A program made the position numbers and the translations under genes. From the NCBI RefSeq assembly GCF_001625215.2, contig NC_030386.2:24274545-24338544 (forward strand): DNA of 64,000 bases, written 5' to 3'. This stretch comes from Daucus carota subsp. sativus (lineage: Eukaryota > Streptophyta > Magnoliopsida > Apiales > Apiaceae). Shown here in pieces: positions 1-12,024 of this stretch; position 1 is the first letter of the stretch; the number at the start of each line of letters is the position of its first letter. The notes below the pieces were generated by a model that was given only the letters and a program-made list of their open reading frames with translations, ran no database searches and was not told where the DNA came from.

Positions 1-828
1 AATGATCTTAAAACATGGCACAAAATGTTTCCTGCGATCCAATCTCTCTACTTAAACTACTAAACTAATCATAACTCTAAAAGAAAGATTATAAACGCTA
101 AATTGCAATTCCATTTGCCATTGATTGCCTAGCCCATTTCAAAAGAAAGATTATGGAGTAACTTCGTTTTATTTACCTTTAACTTAGAACTATTACCCTT
201 TACTTATCAAAAACCCATCAGCACTCCGGCAAACTGGCCCGGGTCTGTCCGGAATTGTTCTTTACCAAGTATTTACAAAATCAAAAAAATAAAACATAAT
301 TTTTTTACTACTCCTAGTAATGAGGTGCTATTGAAAATGAGCAAGCTTAATAACCTTTAATTGGAGGGACTCAGACAGTTAAAAGAGTTGTTTCAATTCG
401 ATTAAAGTCTAAGACTTTGAGTTGCAACGTCATAAGTAGCTCATTGTGTAATACAGAGAAAAGTATGATGACAAACAATGTCCATTAAATTGAACACACA
501 ACAGATACATATAAACACAAGTGTATACAGTAGAAATCAAGAAACTAATAGATACAGTTATTATTATAGATACAGGAGGGGGGGTGAGGGATAACCTTGT
601 GTTGAAAAGATCTGAAGATGAAGGGGGAGAAGCGGCAGTGAAGAAAATCAAGATATATTATACTGAGATCTGATGGCCCTGTGCCCCTGTGGATGAACAA
701 ACTATAATGTTATTCTTGAAATATGAAACTACTGTAATAATAATTAATATAAATAATCTTCAAAAAAACTATATATATAAATATTGTGTAAAAAAAACTA
801 TCTATATTTGTTCACGATTTGATATACC
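1..828. other. gene-free AT-rich stretch
   Basis: I see no gene, RNA or bounded repeat here. Short open frames on both strands lack family motifs or splice context. It ends at the target-site duplication of the hAT element that follows. Confidence 0.5.
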
Positions 829-1568
829 TAGGGCTGAGCATTCGGTCGGTTCGGTCCAGAACCGGACCGAACCGAACGGACCGAAGACCGAACTTTGAAA
901 TTTTTTTGGACCGGACCGGACCGAAGTTTGCATATGGACCGAACCGGAACCGAACCGAAATAATTTGGTCGGTCCGGTCCGGTCCGCTAGAACCGAATTT
1001 TTTAAGAAAATCAAATTAATCTATATTTACAAAGAAAATTAGCAAGCATTATAAACAAGATAGTACCACAGCAGTAGTCTGATCAAGCAGCTTCATGTAA
1101 TCATGTATATTAACAAAGAAAGACAACTGGTACAACAAGGAAATAAATTAAAGATACTGATCCATAGCTGAAAGTATCTACTGCTCAGTTCATGAATCTG
1201 TGGAGTTTGAATTTAACGGGGCCGGTGATTGTGTGCGGACTACGGTGTACGTGTACTACTGCGTGTGTGGCAAAGGCGCGGCTCTAGAGATAGTAGAAGA
1301 TTGTTTAGTCGACTAGTGTATAGGATAGAGATAGTATAATATTTTATCTAATATATAAAATAAAAATATTAATTATATATATAAAAGTTCGGTCCATTCG
1401 GTCCAGAACCGAAATTTCTCAATTGGGACCGGACCGGACCGTATTTTATTTCGGTCCGGACCGAAATACCCGAACGGACCGAAATTTCAGAAAATCAGGA
1501 CCGAACCGGACCGAAATTATTCGGTTCGGTCCGGTTTTTCGGTTTCGGTTCGGTTTTGCTCAGCCCTA
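829..1568. mobile_element. non-autonomous hAT element with TSD
   Basis: The element opens with TAGGGCTGAGCA and closes with TGCTCAGCCCTA. It is flanked by a perfect 8-bp duplication GATATACC at 821-828 and 1569-1576, the TSD length of hAT transposons. Both ends carry dense subterminal arrays of TCGGTTCGG / CCGGACCG motifs, the usual arrangement of transposase-binding sites in hAT elements. No transposase frame is present in its 740 bp, so it depends on a helper in trans. Confidence 0.85.
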
Positions 1569-1576
1569 GATATACC

Positions 1577-2163
1577 GGATTTGATATTCAAATAACATTG
1601 TTGGATCACCTGTTTAATCATCAAAATATAAAAGATAAAGAAAAAGGGAAAAAGAATTTGGATAATTTAAATTTTAGAATTTGATCAATGGAACCGTTTG
1701 AGTAAGTTTAAAAAAAACGATTTTTTGATTAATATAAAGAAGTGAATTAGAAGTGAGAAGTAATAAAGTGTTTGGAAAAGAAGCAGAAGCTGCGAGAGAG
1801 AAGCCAACATTCTCAGTTTTTTAAAAATGCTCTGTTTTTTTACACAAACGGGTCAAAAGAAGTAGAAACCAGAAGCAGTTTCTGCTTCCTCCAACTAAAC
1901 AGTCACAATGTCTTTCTCTTTATCTGAAAAATTGCCGAAAAAAAAGTACGGTGTTAGAAATCAAATAATTGTTTGGTATTTTTTTTGAAATTTGTTTATT
2001 TTGAGTTATTATTTTTGGTGAATTTTGATAGTGAATTTTTTTGCACACCGAAAAACAGATTTTTGCTGTTCGGGAAAACTATTTTTTTAGAATTATCAAA
2101 CAGATTTTTAACTTCTTTTCAACGAAAGGCTTTGTTGCCGATGAATACCAAAAAAAATATCTA
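1577..2163. other. gene-free spacer
   Basis: AT-rich sequence with homopolymer runs. I see no supported gene or bounded repeat. Confidence 0.4.
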
Positions 2164-2748
2164 GCCGTTTGGTTCGCTTCGGGGAAACAGAATGAAATCT
2201 AGAAAGGGAAATACGGAGAAAGGAAAGGAATGATCCTGAATTGTTTTACCTGTTTGGTTTTGTTGCAGAAACGGAATGAAAATTTGTGCGATTAATTTTA
2301 TATTCGATTTTCTTAATATTATATAATTTCAAAAGAGTTAAATGTATTCATATCTATAACAAGATAATTTATTTACATTCTAATAAATTAATATAATTTA
2401 TTTAAACATACTATTAATTTTTTAAATAAATTAACATGTGAATTATGTCACAATTATATTTAATTTAAAAAACTAAATTAAAAATTATTTTTAATTCTTA
2501 AAAATACTTTATATGATAATCTTTTATTTGAATTGTTTAAAATATGAATTATAACTCAAAATAGAAAAAATGTGAGGAAAGGGAATCAAAATACCTAATT
2601 GGGGGTGGGGAATGAGTTATGAGCAATATGAGGTAAACCCATTACTAAAAAAGGGGAAAGGAAATGATGATTTTTACCAAACAAACACGTACAAAGGGAA
2701 TCAATCGATTACCTTTCCTTTTCCTGAATACCCCCAACCAAACGGCCC
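2164..2748. mobile_element. MITE with GCCGTTTGGTT termini
   Basis: The left end reads GCCGTTTGGTTCGC and the right end is its imperfect inverse (reverse strand GGGGCCGTTTGGTTGGGGG). A 3-bp direct repeat CTA flanks both sides. Interior is AT-rich with no reading frame. The 3-bp target repeat suggests a PIF/Harbinger (Tourist-like) MITE; superfamily assignment is an inference. Confidence 0.6.
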
Positions 2749-2825
2749 CTAAATCACCTTTGACCGTGTTAGACGCTATGAAGTTTAGAAGACATTGTGC
2801 ATTTACCAATCATATATCGGCTTTT

Positions 2826-3004
2826 CTATGATGTGCCCATGGGCACACACTAAGCACTAAAATTTATGAATTTGGATGGTTTCTATTGGCTTACCTTTTT
2901 TAATAATGATGGACCCCCTGCAATTGCAACAACAACACCAACCAAAACTCTCCAATTTTATAAATGTTAGTGCTTAGCATGTACTCATGGGCACACACTA
3001 GCCT
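2826..3004. mobile_element. short MITE with ~45-bp inverted termini
   Basis: The left end contains TGTGCCCATGGGCACACACT then AAGCACTAA. The right end carries the inverse (TTAGTGCTTAGC ... CATGGGCACACACTAG), giving imperfect inverted repeats of about 45 bp around a 90-bp core. No coding content. Exact boundaries and target-site duplication are unclear. Confidence 0.55.
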
Positions 3005-3497
3005 AACCCATCATATATTCATATCATAATTTATAAGTCAGACTTGTTCCGTGTGACATTGTAGAGTGAGTTATTAATTCTTAGATAAAGACATATTTAA
3101 ATACCAATTTAAAGATAAAGTTTACCTCATATCCAAATTAAACAAAAATATATTAGTAAAACCAGAGGACTGTCGGTGTCGTTACTTTTAAGAAAAATCA
3201 ATAAAAAAAACTTTTGTTTGGTTGAAATTCTAGATACACTCGGACCATCTCCATGGGCATCTCACCTGAGAGATGAACTAACTATTGCCATTTGAGATAT
3301 TATTATTTTTAACAGTAATTATCCCTCCTGTTGTCATTGACTTGAATACAATTATATCCCATTTATAAAGGGTATGTGTTCATATCTACTTATAAGCACC
3401 TTATTTATTGTACATACATATTACAAAATGCATAACTGCTGAAATGGAGCAATCCACATTGTCAAGCTGCTCCCAATTGTGCAAATATGAAAGAACA

Positions 3498-3878
3498 TCA
3501 AGAAACCTTAGGAAGATAATAACGAGCTCCAAAATCACTGCAAAGCTGAGGCTTTGATGAATTTTGAAGACACTTCAAAGAAGTAGGAGTGACTTGCATG
3601 AACAAATAGTTGCCAGCAAATAAATCACCAAAATGGGATTGACCCTCTCTGAATCTTTTCACAATTTTAGCCCAAGAACTCACCACCCTTTTGGCTTTTC
3701 TTCTCATAAACCTTTTGAACCCTGGAATCCTGATCTTCAACTTCCTCCTGAGATGAACTCTTCTGGACCTCCTTGTCCAGCTACTGGCCCTGCCTATGCC
3801 TGCCCCGCCATACTCGTCGAGTCCTCCTTCGTTTCTTAGTCGTTGGTACGAAATCCTGGTGTTTGAGGCCATAGCCAT
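3498..3878 (-). CDS. small basic plant protein, unknown function
   Basis: Single-exon frame of 126 aa starting at the ATG at 3878-3876; a longer reading upstream would need a non-ATG start. The N-terminus reads MAMASNTRISYQRL, followed by a strongly basic stretch (residues ~30-60, many Arg/Lys) containing RIPGFKRFMRRKAK. After it comes KIVKRFREGQSHFGDLFAGN and YLFMQVTPTSLK. I recall this block as conserved in small uncharacterised plant proteins, but I cannot name the family. There is no signal peptide, membrane segment or known catalytic motif. It lies about 780 bp downstream of the RGLG gene on the same strand. Function unknown; the purposeful composition argues against a chance ORF. Confidence 0.6.
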   Translation of the reverse strand: MAMASNTRISYQRLRNEGGLDEYGGAGIGRASSWTRRSRRVHLRRKLKIRIPGFKRFMRRKAKRVVSSWAKIVKRFREGQSHFGDLFAGNYLFMQVTPTSLKCLQNSSKPQLCSDFGARYYLPKVS

Positions 3879-4662
3879 ATTGATTTGGTGAGTGAGGCTG
3901 CAGATGGAGAGGGGAGAATTTATCAAGGATTTTGGAAGGAAATGAAGATGGGGTGTCCTTGTCTTTGATATAATTGAGTTAGATATATATCCAAGTCTAG
4001 ATATGGGGAAGTGAATGAAGATGACAAGGTCTGCATACGGAAACAGTTGAGCTCATTTATTGCAGCAAATAGAGTTAGATAGTTGGTGGCTAATTGAGGT
4101 CTCTTGCCACAACATGGCCCCATGCACATAATGGCATGTAAGATCTAAGGATCTTCTCCGGATGCTCTACTCAACCAGCAGAATACGCGGTAGATCTTAC
4201 CATCTCCAGACCCGACTCTACGAAGAAAATATGCATCTTTATCATCTCCGGACCCTCTGCTCTACGAGCACAATAATAACGTCCAGGGCAGGGCAGACTG
4301 CAGACACATTAATAAGATGTAATATGATAACAGTAACATGTCGATTCACAGTTCACGATCAATCATATCATTGTGAATTTACAGTATTCCCAATTTGATC
4401 CCAGGTAACGTAACAAAAGAATAAGGGGAACTATTATTAAAATTATAAGCTGAACCCTTTAACAAGGAACAGTTTAGTATACAACTTGAAAGTAAATACA
4501 CAAGTGTGAACATCTGACAGAAGGAATGTACAGCGGGTTCTAGCAACATCAATCTCCATATGTAATTCACAAATGCAAGTAATAAACAAATTACAGATAC
4601 AAAGAATTTTAAGAATTTCAGTCGGTAACCAAACAACTATACTGGAGGGAAGGAGAGACAGC
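3879..4662. other. intergenic spacer between small gene and RGLG gene
   Basis: Holds the upstream region of the small minus-strand gene and the 3' UTR/terminator region of the RGLG gene. I see no bounded repeat or additional gene. Confidence 0.4.
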
Positions 4663-7600
4663 CTAGTACAGCTTAATTCTAGTTTGAATTTGACTCCTGC
4701 AAATAGGACATAACTGGAGATCTTCTCCGCACTCGCAACATGTCTGACAAAAGAAAATGTTGGAACTCAGATATGTAAGCACGTGAAACTCCTCCAACAG
4801 ATCTAGGCAAAAACATTATAAAAGTTTTACCTGATGTCCGCAACCGAAGGCCATGTTTTTTGAGTTGGTTAGGCATATAGGACAGAGCTGTACAAGGTTC
4901 AAGGAAAATATATCAGCACCTAGAAATCATATAATATCGTATATGTAATATACAGATTTATGCAAGAAAATATTATATCCAGAAGGCACTGGACAGATTA
5001 ACAGAAGTACTGTTGCAAGTTAAATTTTTTACCAGGTTATCGTAGGTAGAGTTTGTAACAGGTGGTGCTGTGCTAGCAGGACCACTGTAAGCATTATAAG
5101 AAGGCGAACTTGTCTTGAAACTAGTTGAATGTGAAGGCTTGGAGCTGCTGAAAGAAGCTGTGCGGCCTGAAGGAGGAGGCAGGGGCCATCTATCAGGAAC
5201 ATTTCCTCTTGCACGACTGCAGCAGTAGAGGGAAGAAAAACAATCAAAAGTGGTGAGACTTCATGCTCAATGATAATTGTACATCAAACAAATTTATGTA
5301 AGAACATATTACCCTAACAAATGGAGCTCCATGGTAGCCTTATATTGTGAGGGAATTTCCATTAGAGCTGATAAAGCAAATTCGGTTTCTTTCCGCGATG
5401 TGGAAAGTTTCTTTGACATGATTTCCGTAAAATTCACAAACTGAAACAGAAGATTGCAATGTTATTCAACTCGAGTATTAAAAACACAAATATGTAACCT
5501 GACGAGCGTGACAATTGACGTCAAGAAAAATTAAAGATCAGTATCACCTACCTGAAAATTATCAAAAGCTCGAGCAGGAATATTATCATCAAATTCCTTC
5601 ATCATGTCCCAGGGTCCATCTCCCACACCAACTAATATGATTGATAGAGGAAGCTCGCTGAAAGGTAACATATATATGTATTGTATGAAATAAGTTTGCT
5701 TAAAGCTGCTACATATATCTTCCTTTCATATGAAAAAGTAAGTTTACACCATTTACCTTGCTTTGACAATAGCTTCAACAGTTCTCTGCTCTTGTGGACT
5801 CAACTGGCCACGCTCAGTATCAACACTTCTTGTTACCTGCAGTGTCATATAATATATATGATTGACCAATGTCATACAATGTTCTAAACTACTGGTAAAC
5901 TTCACAGCTATTATATCATCTAACCGCAGATATGGGTATAATAACAAGTACAGGGTCAAGTGTTTTTAGAAATTATGCTGATGACTTAAACGTAAAAGTA
6001 ATTTCTAACTTGTAAGTTGTTAATCTATCTCCAACTGTGGAAACACGTGTAAGGGAGTACATTGTATCTCTAAAATTAGTGGCCCAAACAATATTTTAAA
6101 GGGGCTGAGGGCTGAGGCTAATGTAGCTCAAACAAAAGGTTACACAAGTAGAAATGGTTATTTAAATATATATTTCATATTTGAATAATAGGGACTACTA
6201 TCTAGATTTAGTCCAGGGGCTCAAAGTTTAGTTGAGACAACCGCTACAACCCTGTGAATATATGTATGTCTCATATGCACTGGTACATACCTGTCCGTCT
6301 GCAATAATTACTAGCACATGGTATTGGCCAGTACTTTGCTCAACAATAGTCATCGCCATTTCAATAATGGGAGCAAATGAAGTTGGTCCTGAAATCCACA
6401 ATGTTAACACACAAATTTTAGCGAAGAATGCCTCTACTAAAGCGGTAAAAAACTTAAAAGACAGTAGCTAAATAGGCTCTTAACCTGCAAGCCGAAGACT
6501 AGGGACAATTTCCTTGTACCGACTCAATACTTCCTCAAACCCGTTACAAAACCTATCCTGATAAAAACTGAAGACATCTTGGTCATGCGTTGAAGCTGCC
6601 GATTCCAGAGAACAAAATGACATAGTTAGATATATTGTACGACAACTACATTTGTATGCCTTTAAACTAGAATCTGTGCTAAAGAAAGATACCATCGCCA
6701 AACCCAAAACAGGGAATCAAGTTGTCTTCATCGAAAGATGCTAAGGTTTTTCCAATGATACTAATTGCTTGTTCGTAGGGATTTAAGTTATCCCCAATGT
6801 GATGTAAACTGCGCCTGTTGAAGGACTTTGCACCTATTTTCAGAAAAGTCAGCGTATTTCAACTACTTCTTCTTACAAATTTAAGCACTGTAGAGACTAG
6901 AAAATATATAGACTTAACCTGTCCACTCATTGCTTTTAGTGAAGTCAATACCAACAATGAGATTAGAGGACTCCAGGCCAGCGTTTGCAAGTGCTGCAGT
7001 CACCTTCAAACACACAATGGCTCGTGTTAATTATGATTCTTATAGCAACAGTTATACATATAAAACCAATAAATATAACTGGACACCCAACTGGATCAGG
7101 ATATTTCGACATACAAAAATAGGTTATAAACAGCACATTTGGTTATATGGAGAAGCTACTTCCTGTTAATCTGTAACAACGCAAAGCACTTTAATGGATG
7201 CTTAGACTTTCAATGTTTAATTTTGTAGATACAAGTCAGACATGTAAGGATAACCATATGCGTAGTCTTTCTGTCTCTAAATTTAGAGTCAGCTTAAGTA
7301 CCCAAGTAAAAAATTACACCACGATACTATTGGACAGATGCACTTGTAGGGAAAGTAAGCATAAGTAGAAGATTCATAGGTAGGAAATAAAATGTTTCCA
7401 CGTAACATCATTAAGGCAGTGGTCCTGATTAGTCCGTTTATTCCTTTTTACTTAGGAATAATGAATAAGTAGAAGAAATAAAAAAGAAAAGTAAAGAATT
7501 TCTAAATAGGTGTAATTAGTTTGAAAGTGAAGATTCTTGTTCTCCTATCTCTTTGCTTTCTGAGGAATAAGGTTTGAGAAGGAAAAGCATCACAACAGTT

Positions 7601-8240
7601 AAGTATCAGAGTTATTCCATTCCCACCTGATTTCATTCCCTCCAATTAAACGGAGCATAAACTTCATAGATAAACCATACCTCCTTCTCCTTATATGTTT
7701 TCTTTCAGCAGATATATTGATAAGGTATTAGAAAATTGAAACCACACAAACACTACTCCCTTTCTATATAAAAGTCAACCACAAGAAATTGGTCCGACAG
7801 CATTTGAGATACTTGAAAACTCACGCCGCCGACAAAAATTATATCAACTCATGTAGAGGAAGATGTGCCCACCACATAAATACACAATTACACATGGACA
7901 CCCACAGTCTCAACTTTTAGAATCTTATACACAACAAACTACAATAACCCTAAACTTTCACAAAATTATATAATACCTCATCAAGTGAATTGTAATTATC
8001 AGCAATCCTCGAGTACTTCCTGTCAAGCTGTTTTCTTTGCGGTTCATAACCCCGACCTCCATAATTCTGAGTTGGTGGTGGATTATTTGGCTGCTGATTG
8101 TAAGCAGGATAAGCATAAGCCTCTCTGGGAGCATAACTTGGAGATTGAACATAATCCTGCTGATTCCATGAAGTCGAGGACGTAGACCTTGTACTTGAAC
8201 TCTGCCTATAGCTCTGCTCTTTCGAACTTCTTCCTCCCAT
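4663..8240 (-). CDS. RGLG2: RGLG-type E3 ubiquitin ligase (copine/vWA + RING)
   Basis: Eleven exons join in frame to 444 aa: 8240-7977, 7003-6919, 6833-6693, 6595-6485, 6388-6291, 5836-5757, 5657-5552, 5440-5313, 5216-5033, 4887-4831, 4743-4663; all introns are GT-AG. The start MGGRSSKEQ is an N-myristoylation signal (Gly2), which fixes the ATG at 8240. Residues ~1-85 are Ser/Gln/Tyr/Pro-rich. A copine-type von Willebrand A domain follows (~89-335), with [16 protein letters not shown] (DxTxS-like metal site) and [16 protein letters not shown] Pro/Ser-rich linker leads to a C-terminal RING beginning CPIC at ~401 and ending [15 protein letters not shown]. Known RGLG proteins sit at the plasma membrane and ubiquitinate partners, partly through K63 chains, in auxin, ABA and drought responses. 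Which RGLG paralogue this is cannot be settled here. Confidence 0.93.
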
Positions 8241-8880
8241 CAATACAAAATATCCTCAAAACCTTAATAACAACCCCAACAGATCTCCTTCACAACACAC
8301 AAATCCCAAAAGATACCCCAAATCAATAACCTCCAAATACCCAAATCACAAAAACCTAACACAGTAACACCTTAAGAACTAAATTCTTAATTTTATACAA
8401 GAAATAAGTTGGAAAATAAAAAATTAGCGCGTATATAATAAAATTACGTCAACCCCAGAACTATTCAATGAAAATAGATAAATATAAACACACAGAAACA
8501 CCTATATTCGAAAATACGGCGCCTACAATAAGAAGACTAGAAATGTAAACGCAGCACCAACTTAGTAATTTCTGTAACCAATTTCTTGGTATTCTAACAA
8601 AGACTCCTAATTTAACAAGCACGAGTATTTACACACGAAATCTCGACATCAACAAAAAATCCAATAATAAACACCCCGATTTTCCGACGACTTCTACACA
8701 GTGTCAATGAAAATAGCAAAAGATCCAATCTTTCTGCTTAAAATCGAAAACCCACTTCCGAAATTTCAAGATTTATACAATACAGATGAATATGTGTTTG
8801 AAATACGAAGAAAGACTAACCTGAGATGCAAAGAAAGAAACTGTTCTTCATTTTTTAAAATATTTTTTACCTTCTAACAG
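8241..8880 (-). promoter_or_regulatory. RGLG 5' leader with probable leader intron
   Basis: Upstream of the ATG, a consensus donor (CTCAG|GTTAGT, exon edge at 8821) suggests a non-coding first exon spliced to a leader exon just before the start codon. The acceptor is not certain; an AG at TTATTAAG about 25 bp before the ATG is one candidate. Leader introns are common in plant ubiquitin-ligase genes and often raise expression. No TATA box was confidently placed. Confidence 0.4.
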
Positions 8881-9148
8881 ATTGTTTAATTTTGGATCAA
8901 CTTATAAGTTAAAATTATAAATTATTATATGTAATGTGTGAGGATAGTGATTAAAGTTGACAGAAAAGTGGGACTGCTTTGAGGAGTTGAGGATGGCACA
9001 TGGAAATTACAAAGCTTGAATGATTAATTGATGAGGAGTACAAAAGTGGCTTTGTTTTTTCTTTTTGTTAACAGATCAATCAATTGCTTTTGTTGGTAAC
9101 ATGTGTTTAACGCCAACCGGCGGAGGTTTTGTCTTTCCGACAAGTTAA

Positions 9149-10184
9149 GGGAAAATAGATTTTTTTGTCACCCAACTTATTATTTGTTTAGAAACTTACC
9201 ACTGAACTATAATTTTTTTCTTTTTTGTCACTAATGTTAGGTTTGGACTTTTTTTTGTCATTAATGTTAGGTTCGGATTTGATTATTAACACTATGTTAT
9301 TTTTTTAGCATTATTAATATATAGTGTTAGTCTGCAATATAATGGCGATCTGATATGTGTCTATATCTTTATATATAGTGTCCAAGGTAGTTTACCTTGG
9401 AAGACGAGAGTTGAACACGCATTTTGAGACTCCGAAAAATTTTAAAAATTATTTTATTTTATTTTTTCTGAATAGAATTTAATGTTGGTTTTTTTTCCTT
9501 AAAAAAATGTTGGATTTTTTTTTGTCACTAACGTTATGTTTTGATTTGATTATTAACAATATGTTATTTTTTTAGCATTATAAAAACATAGTGGTATTTT
9601 AAAAACATAGTGACAAGTAGTATTTTAAAAACGTAAAAAGTTTAGTTTTATAAATTATTTTAGGACTTCACAAAAATATAGTATCACTTTACTTTATAGT
9701 TCTTTACCACTACTTGTCACGTATTTTAAGGTTCCCATTTTTTATAAATATAGTTCCATAAGTTAATTTTGAGATTTCCTTTCTGAGTAAAAAAATCCGT
9801 ACTCTCGTCCTCCAAAATAAACTACTTAAGACACACATGGAGTACTACATATAAAGATATAGACACATATCACCATTATATTGCAGACTATCGAAAAATA
9901 GATTTCCGAAAAATATCGTTTAAATGGTCAGAAAAATAGAATGACATAGTGTTAATAATCAAATCCGAACCTAGCGTTAGTGACAAAAAAAAAATTCGAA
10001 CCTAACATTAGTGGCAAAAAAGGAAAAAATTATAGTTCAGTGATAATAATCAAATCCGAACCTAGCGTTAGTGACAAAAAAAAATTCCGAACCTAACATT
10101 AGTGGCAAAAAAGAAAAAAATTATAATTCAGTGGTAGGTTTCTAAACAAATAATAAGTTGGGTGGCAAAAAAATCTATTTTCCC
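9149..10184. mobile_element. fold-back Mutator-like MITE with 9-bp TSD
   Basis: The element begins GGGAAAATAGATTTTTTTG and ends with the inverse. A perfect 9-bp duplication ACAAGTTAA flanks it at 9140-9148 and 10185-10193, the Mutator TSD length. The inverted arms extend far inside (shared words: AACCTAACATTAGTG, GATATAGACACATAT), so most of the 1,036 bp can fold back. The right arm has an internal tandem duplication around 9950-10070. No coding capacity. Confidence 0.85.
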
Positions 10185-10207
10185 ACAAGTTAACTATAGT
10201 TTTATAA

Positions 10208-10706
10208 AATTAATTATTGAGGTGTTCACTGAAGTTGTGCTTAACTTATCAAGTTGGTCACTAAACTCAAAACGGTATCAAGATGGTCACTAAAGTCACC
10301 AAAAATATCCTTAAAATATGAGTTCAAGTTGTAAAAATATTATTTATAAAATTTATGACTTCTAGTATTTAAAATAATATATTTATATTTTATCAAGTTT
10401 ATTTATTATTTATATTTTATTATATATTTATTTTTTTGTTTTAATTAAAAAAATAATAAATAAATTTGATAAAATCTAAATATATTATCATAAATATTAG
10501 AAGTCATAACCTTTTACTTGGTTTTGGCAACATTTAAAAATAATGTGTAAAACTTTATAAATTATATTTTTCCTGCTTGAACTTATAATTCAAGGTACTT
10601 GTTTGATATTTATGACCACTTCAGTGACCATTTTAATACCGTTTTGAGTTCAGTGACCAATTTGATACATTAAGCCCACTTCAGTGACCAATTCGATAAT
10701 TAACCC
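10208..10706. mobile_element. TIR element (probable Mutator-like MITE)
   Basis: Long imperfect inverted ends: the left holds TCACTGAAGTTGTGCTTAAC and GTTGGTCACTAAACTC, the right their inverse. AT-rich core without reading frames. The target-site duplication is not clear, so the superfamily is inferred from the long TIRs. Confidence 0.6.
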
Positions 10707-10999
10707 TATTTTTATATTATAACAATTTGATTTGGTTGAAAAAAATTATGGTTATATTTCGAAATTCAGTTTCATATGAGAACAAGATATGCATATGATG
10801 ATATGAATCTGCCGCAAAAAAATGATTCAGTGGAAAAAGTCATGTTTGATGATATTTTAATGATGATAAATTCCAAAGCATAAAATAAATGAATAAGATT
10901 CTAATAAATTCTAATTATTGGTGTGCTTTTCTGGAAACTTGAAAATATATAAACCCATTGAAAAATTATAAATTGACATAATACAATTTATTTTTTTTT

Positions 11000-11098
11000 G
11001 ATAAATATGGCTTATATCCTTGCAAATGAGTATCTGTTCTACGAAACTCTCAGGATGAACCAAGGTCGAACCAGGACCTGAGACGACAGAAGATAAGC
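11000..11098 (-). mobile_element. possible SINE 3' fragment
   Basis: On the minus strand a Pol III box-B-like GGTTCGACC sits inside a tRNA-like CAGGTCCTGGTTCGACC context, followed ~70 bp on by a poly-A-like tail. No convincing box A precedes it, so at most it is a truncated SINE. Low confidence. Confidence 0.3.
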
Positions 11099-11099
11099 A

Positions 11100-12024
11100 T
11101 ATTATATTTTTTTAGTACATAATACAATTTTAGTACAAGTCTAGAATAATATTCTTTTTTATACAAAGCTAAAATATTAGTAGAACCGATAAACTCAGCT
11201 TCACTCCTGAATCTGGGTAATCAGAAATTATTTCAAAATAAAATCGGGTATACATTCTCTTATAATCATTTTAATTATTCTTTTTACAAAAGTAATTGAC
11301 ATATATAATTGTGAATTTCATTTACTTTTTAAAATTTTTAAATAACTCTGAGGTCTTCTGATAGTCAACAAATTAAAATTTAGAATACACCTAAAACTTT
11401 ACATCATTATATTTTTTTATTTAATGCAAAAATTTAACTCGCAGCAGTTCAATATCAAAAAGGAATTATATTTCAGTCCGTAAGCACACAACCTCAAGGT
11501 CAAAGCAAAAGTATAATATCTAAAAAAAACTAACTGAACCAACTAGATTCATATATTTTCCCAAGTCAATCATTAGTTATCAAAGTTTTTTTCTCTATAA
11601 GCAATAACTGGACTTTAATAAAGCTCCCAAGAATCAAATACAACTGGGATTATGTAAAATATCTCTAGATTACAAAGAAGAGGCTCAAAGGGAGACATAA
11701 AAATAAAATATCCAGACCTTACAAAGAAATGAAGAATGGCCAAATAAGAGGCTTGTAGCAGCAAAATTTGTCAAGTAAATGGATAAAAAAACACTAAAAT
11801 TTAACATGGATTTAGTATAAAGACTGAAAGCTACTACCGAGCCCAGTTGTTCCTACTAGAGCCTCAGCGGAGGCCATAACAAGCACACAGATTTCAATAC
11901 AAAACATTTCAAATAAAAAATAAGATGATATTTACAGTGGTCAATTTGTGTGACATGCAGATTTTTAAGACATACATACAGCCACCAAGAGGATTTGCAG
12001 TCGAGTACTAGCGCCATGTTCCAT
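11100..12024. other. AT-rich spacer and SURF2 3' flank
   Basis: No gene seen. The end nearest 12025 should contain the 3' UTR of the SURF2-like gene on the minus strand. Confidence 0.4.

Noticed and set aside
8238-8243. Start of the RGLG protein one codon upstream (giving MMGG...)
   Set aside because: The upstream codon is TTG, not ATG. The ATG at 8240 gives the MGGRSS myristoylation signal expected for RGLG proteins.
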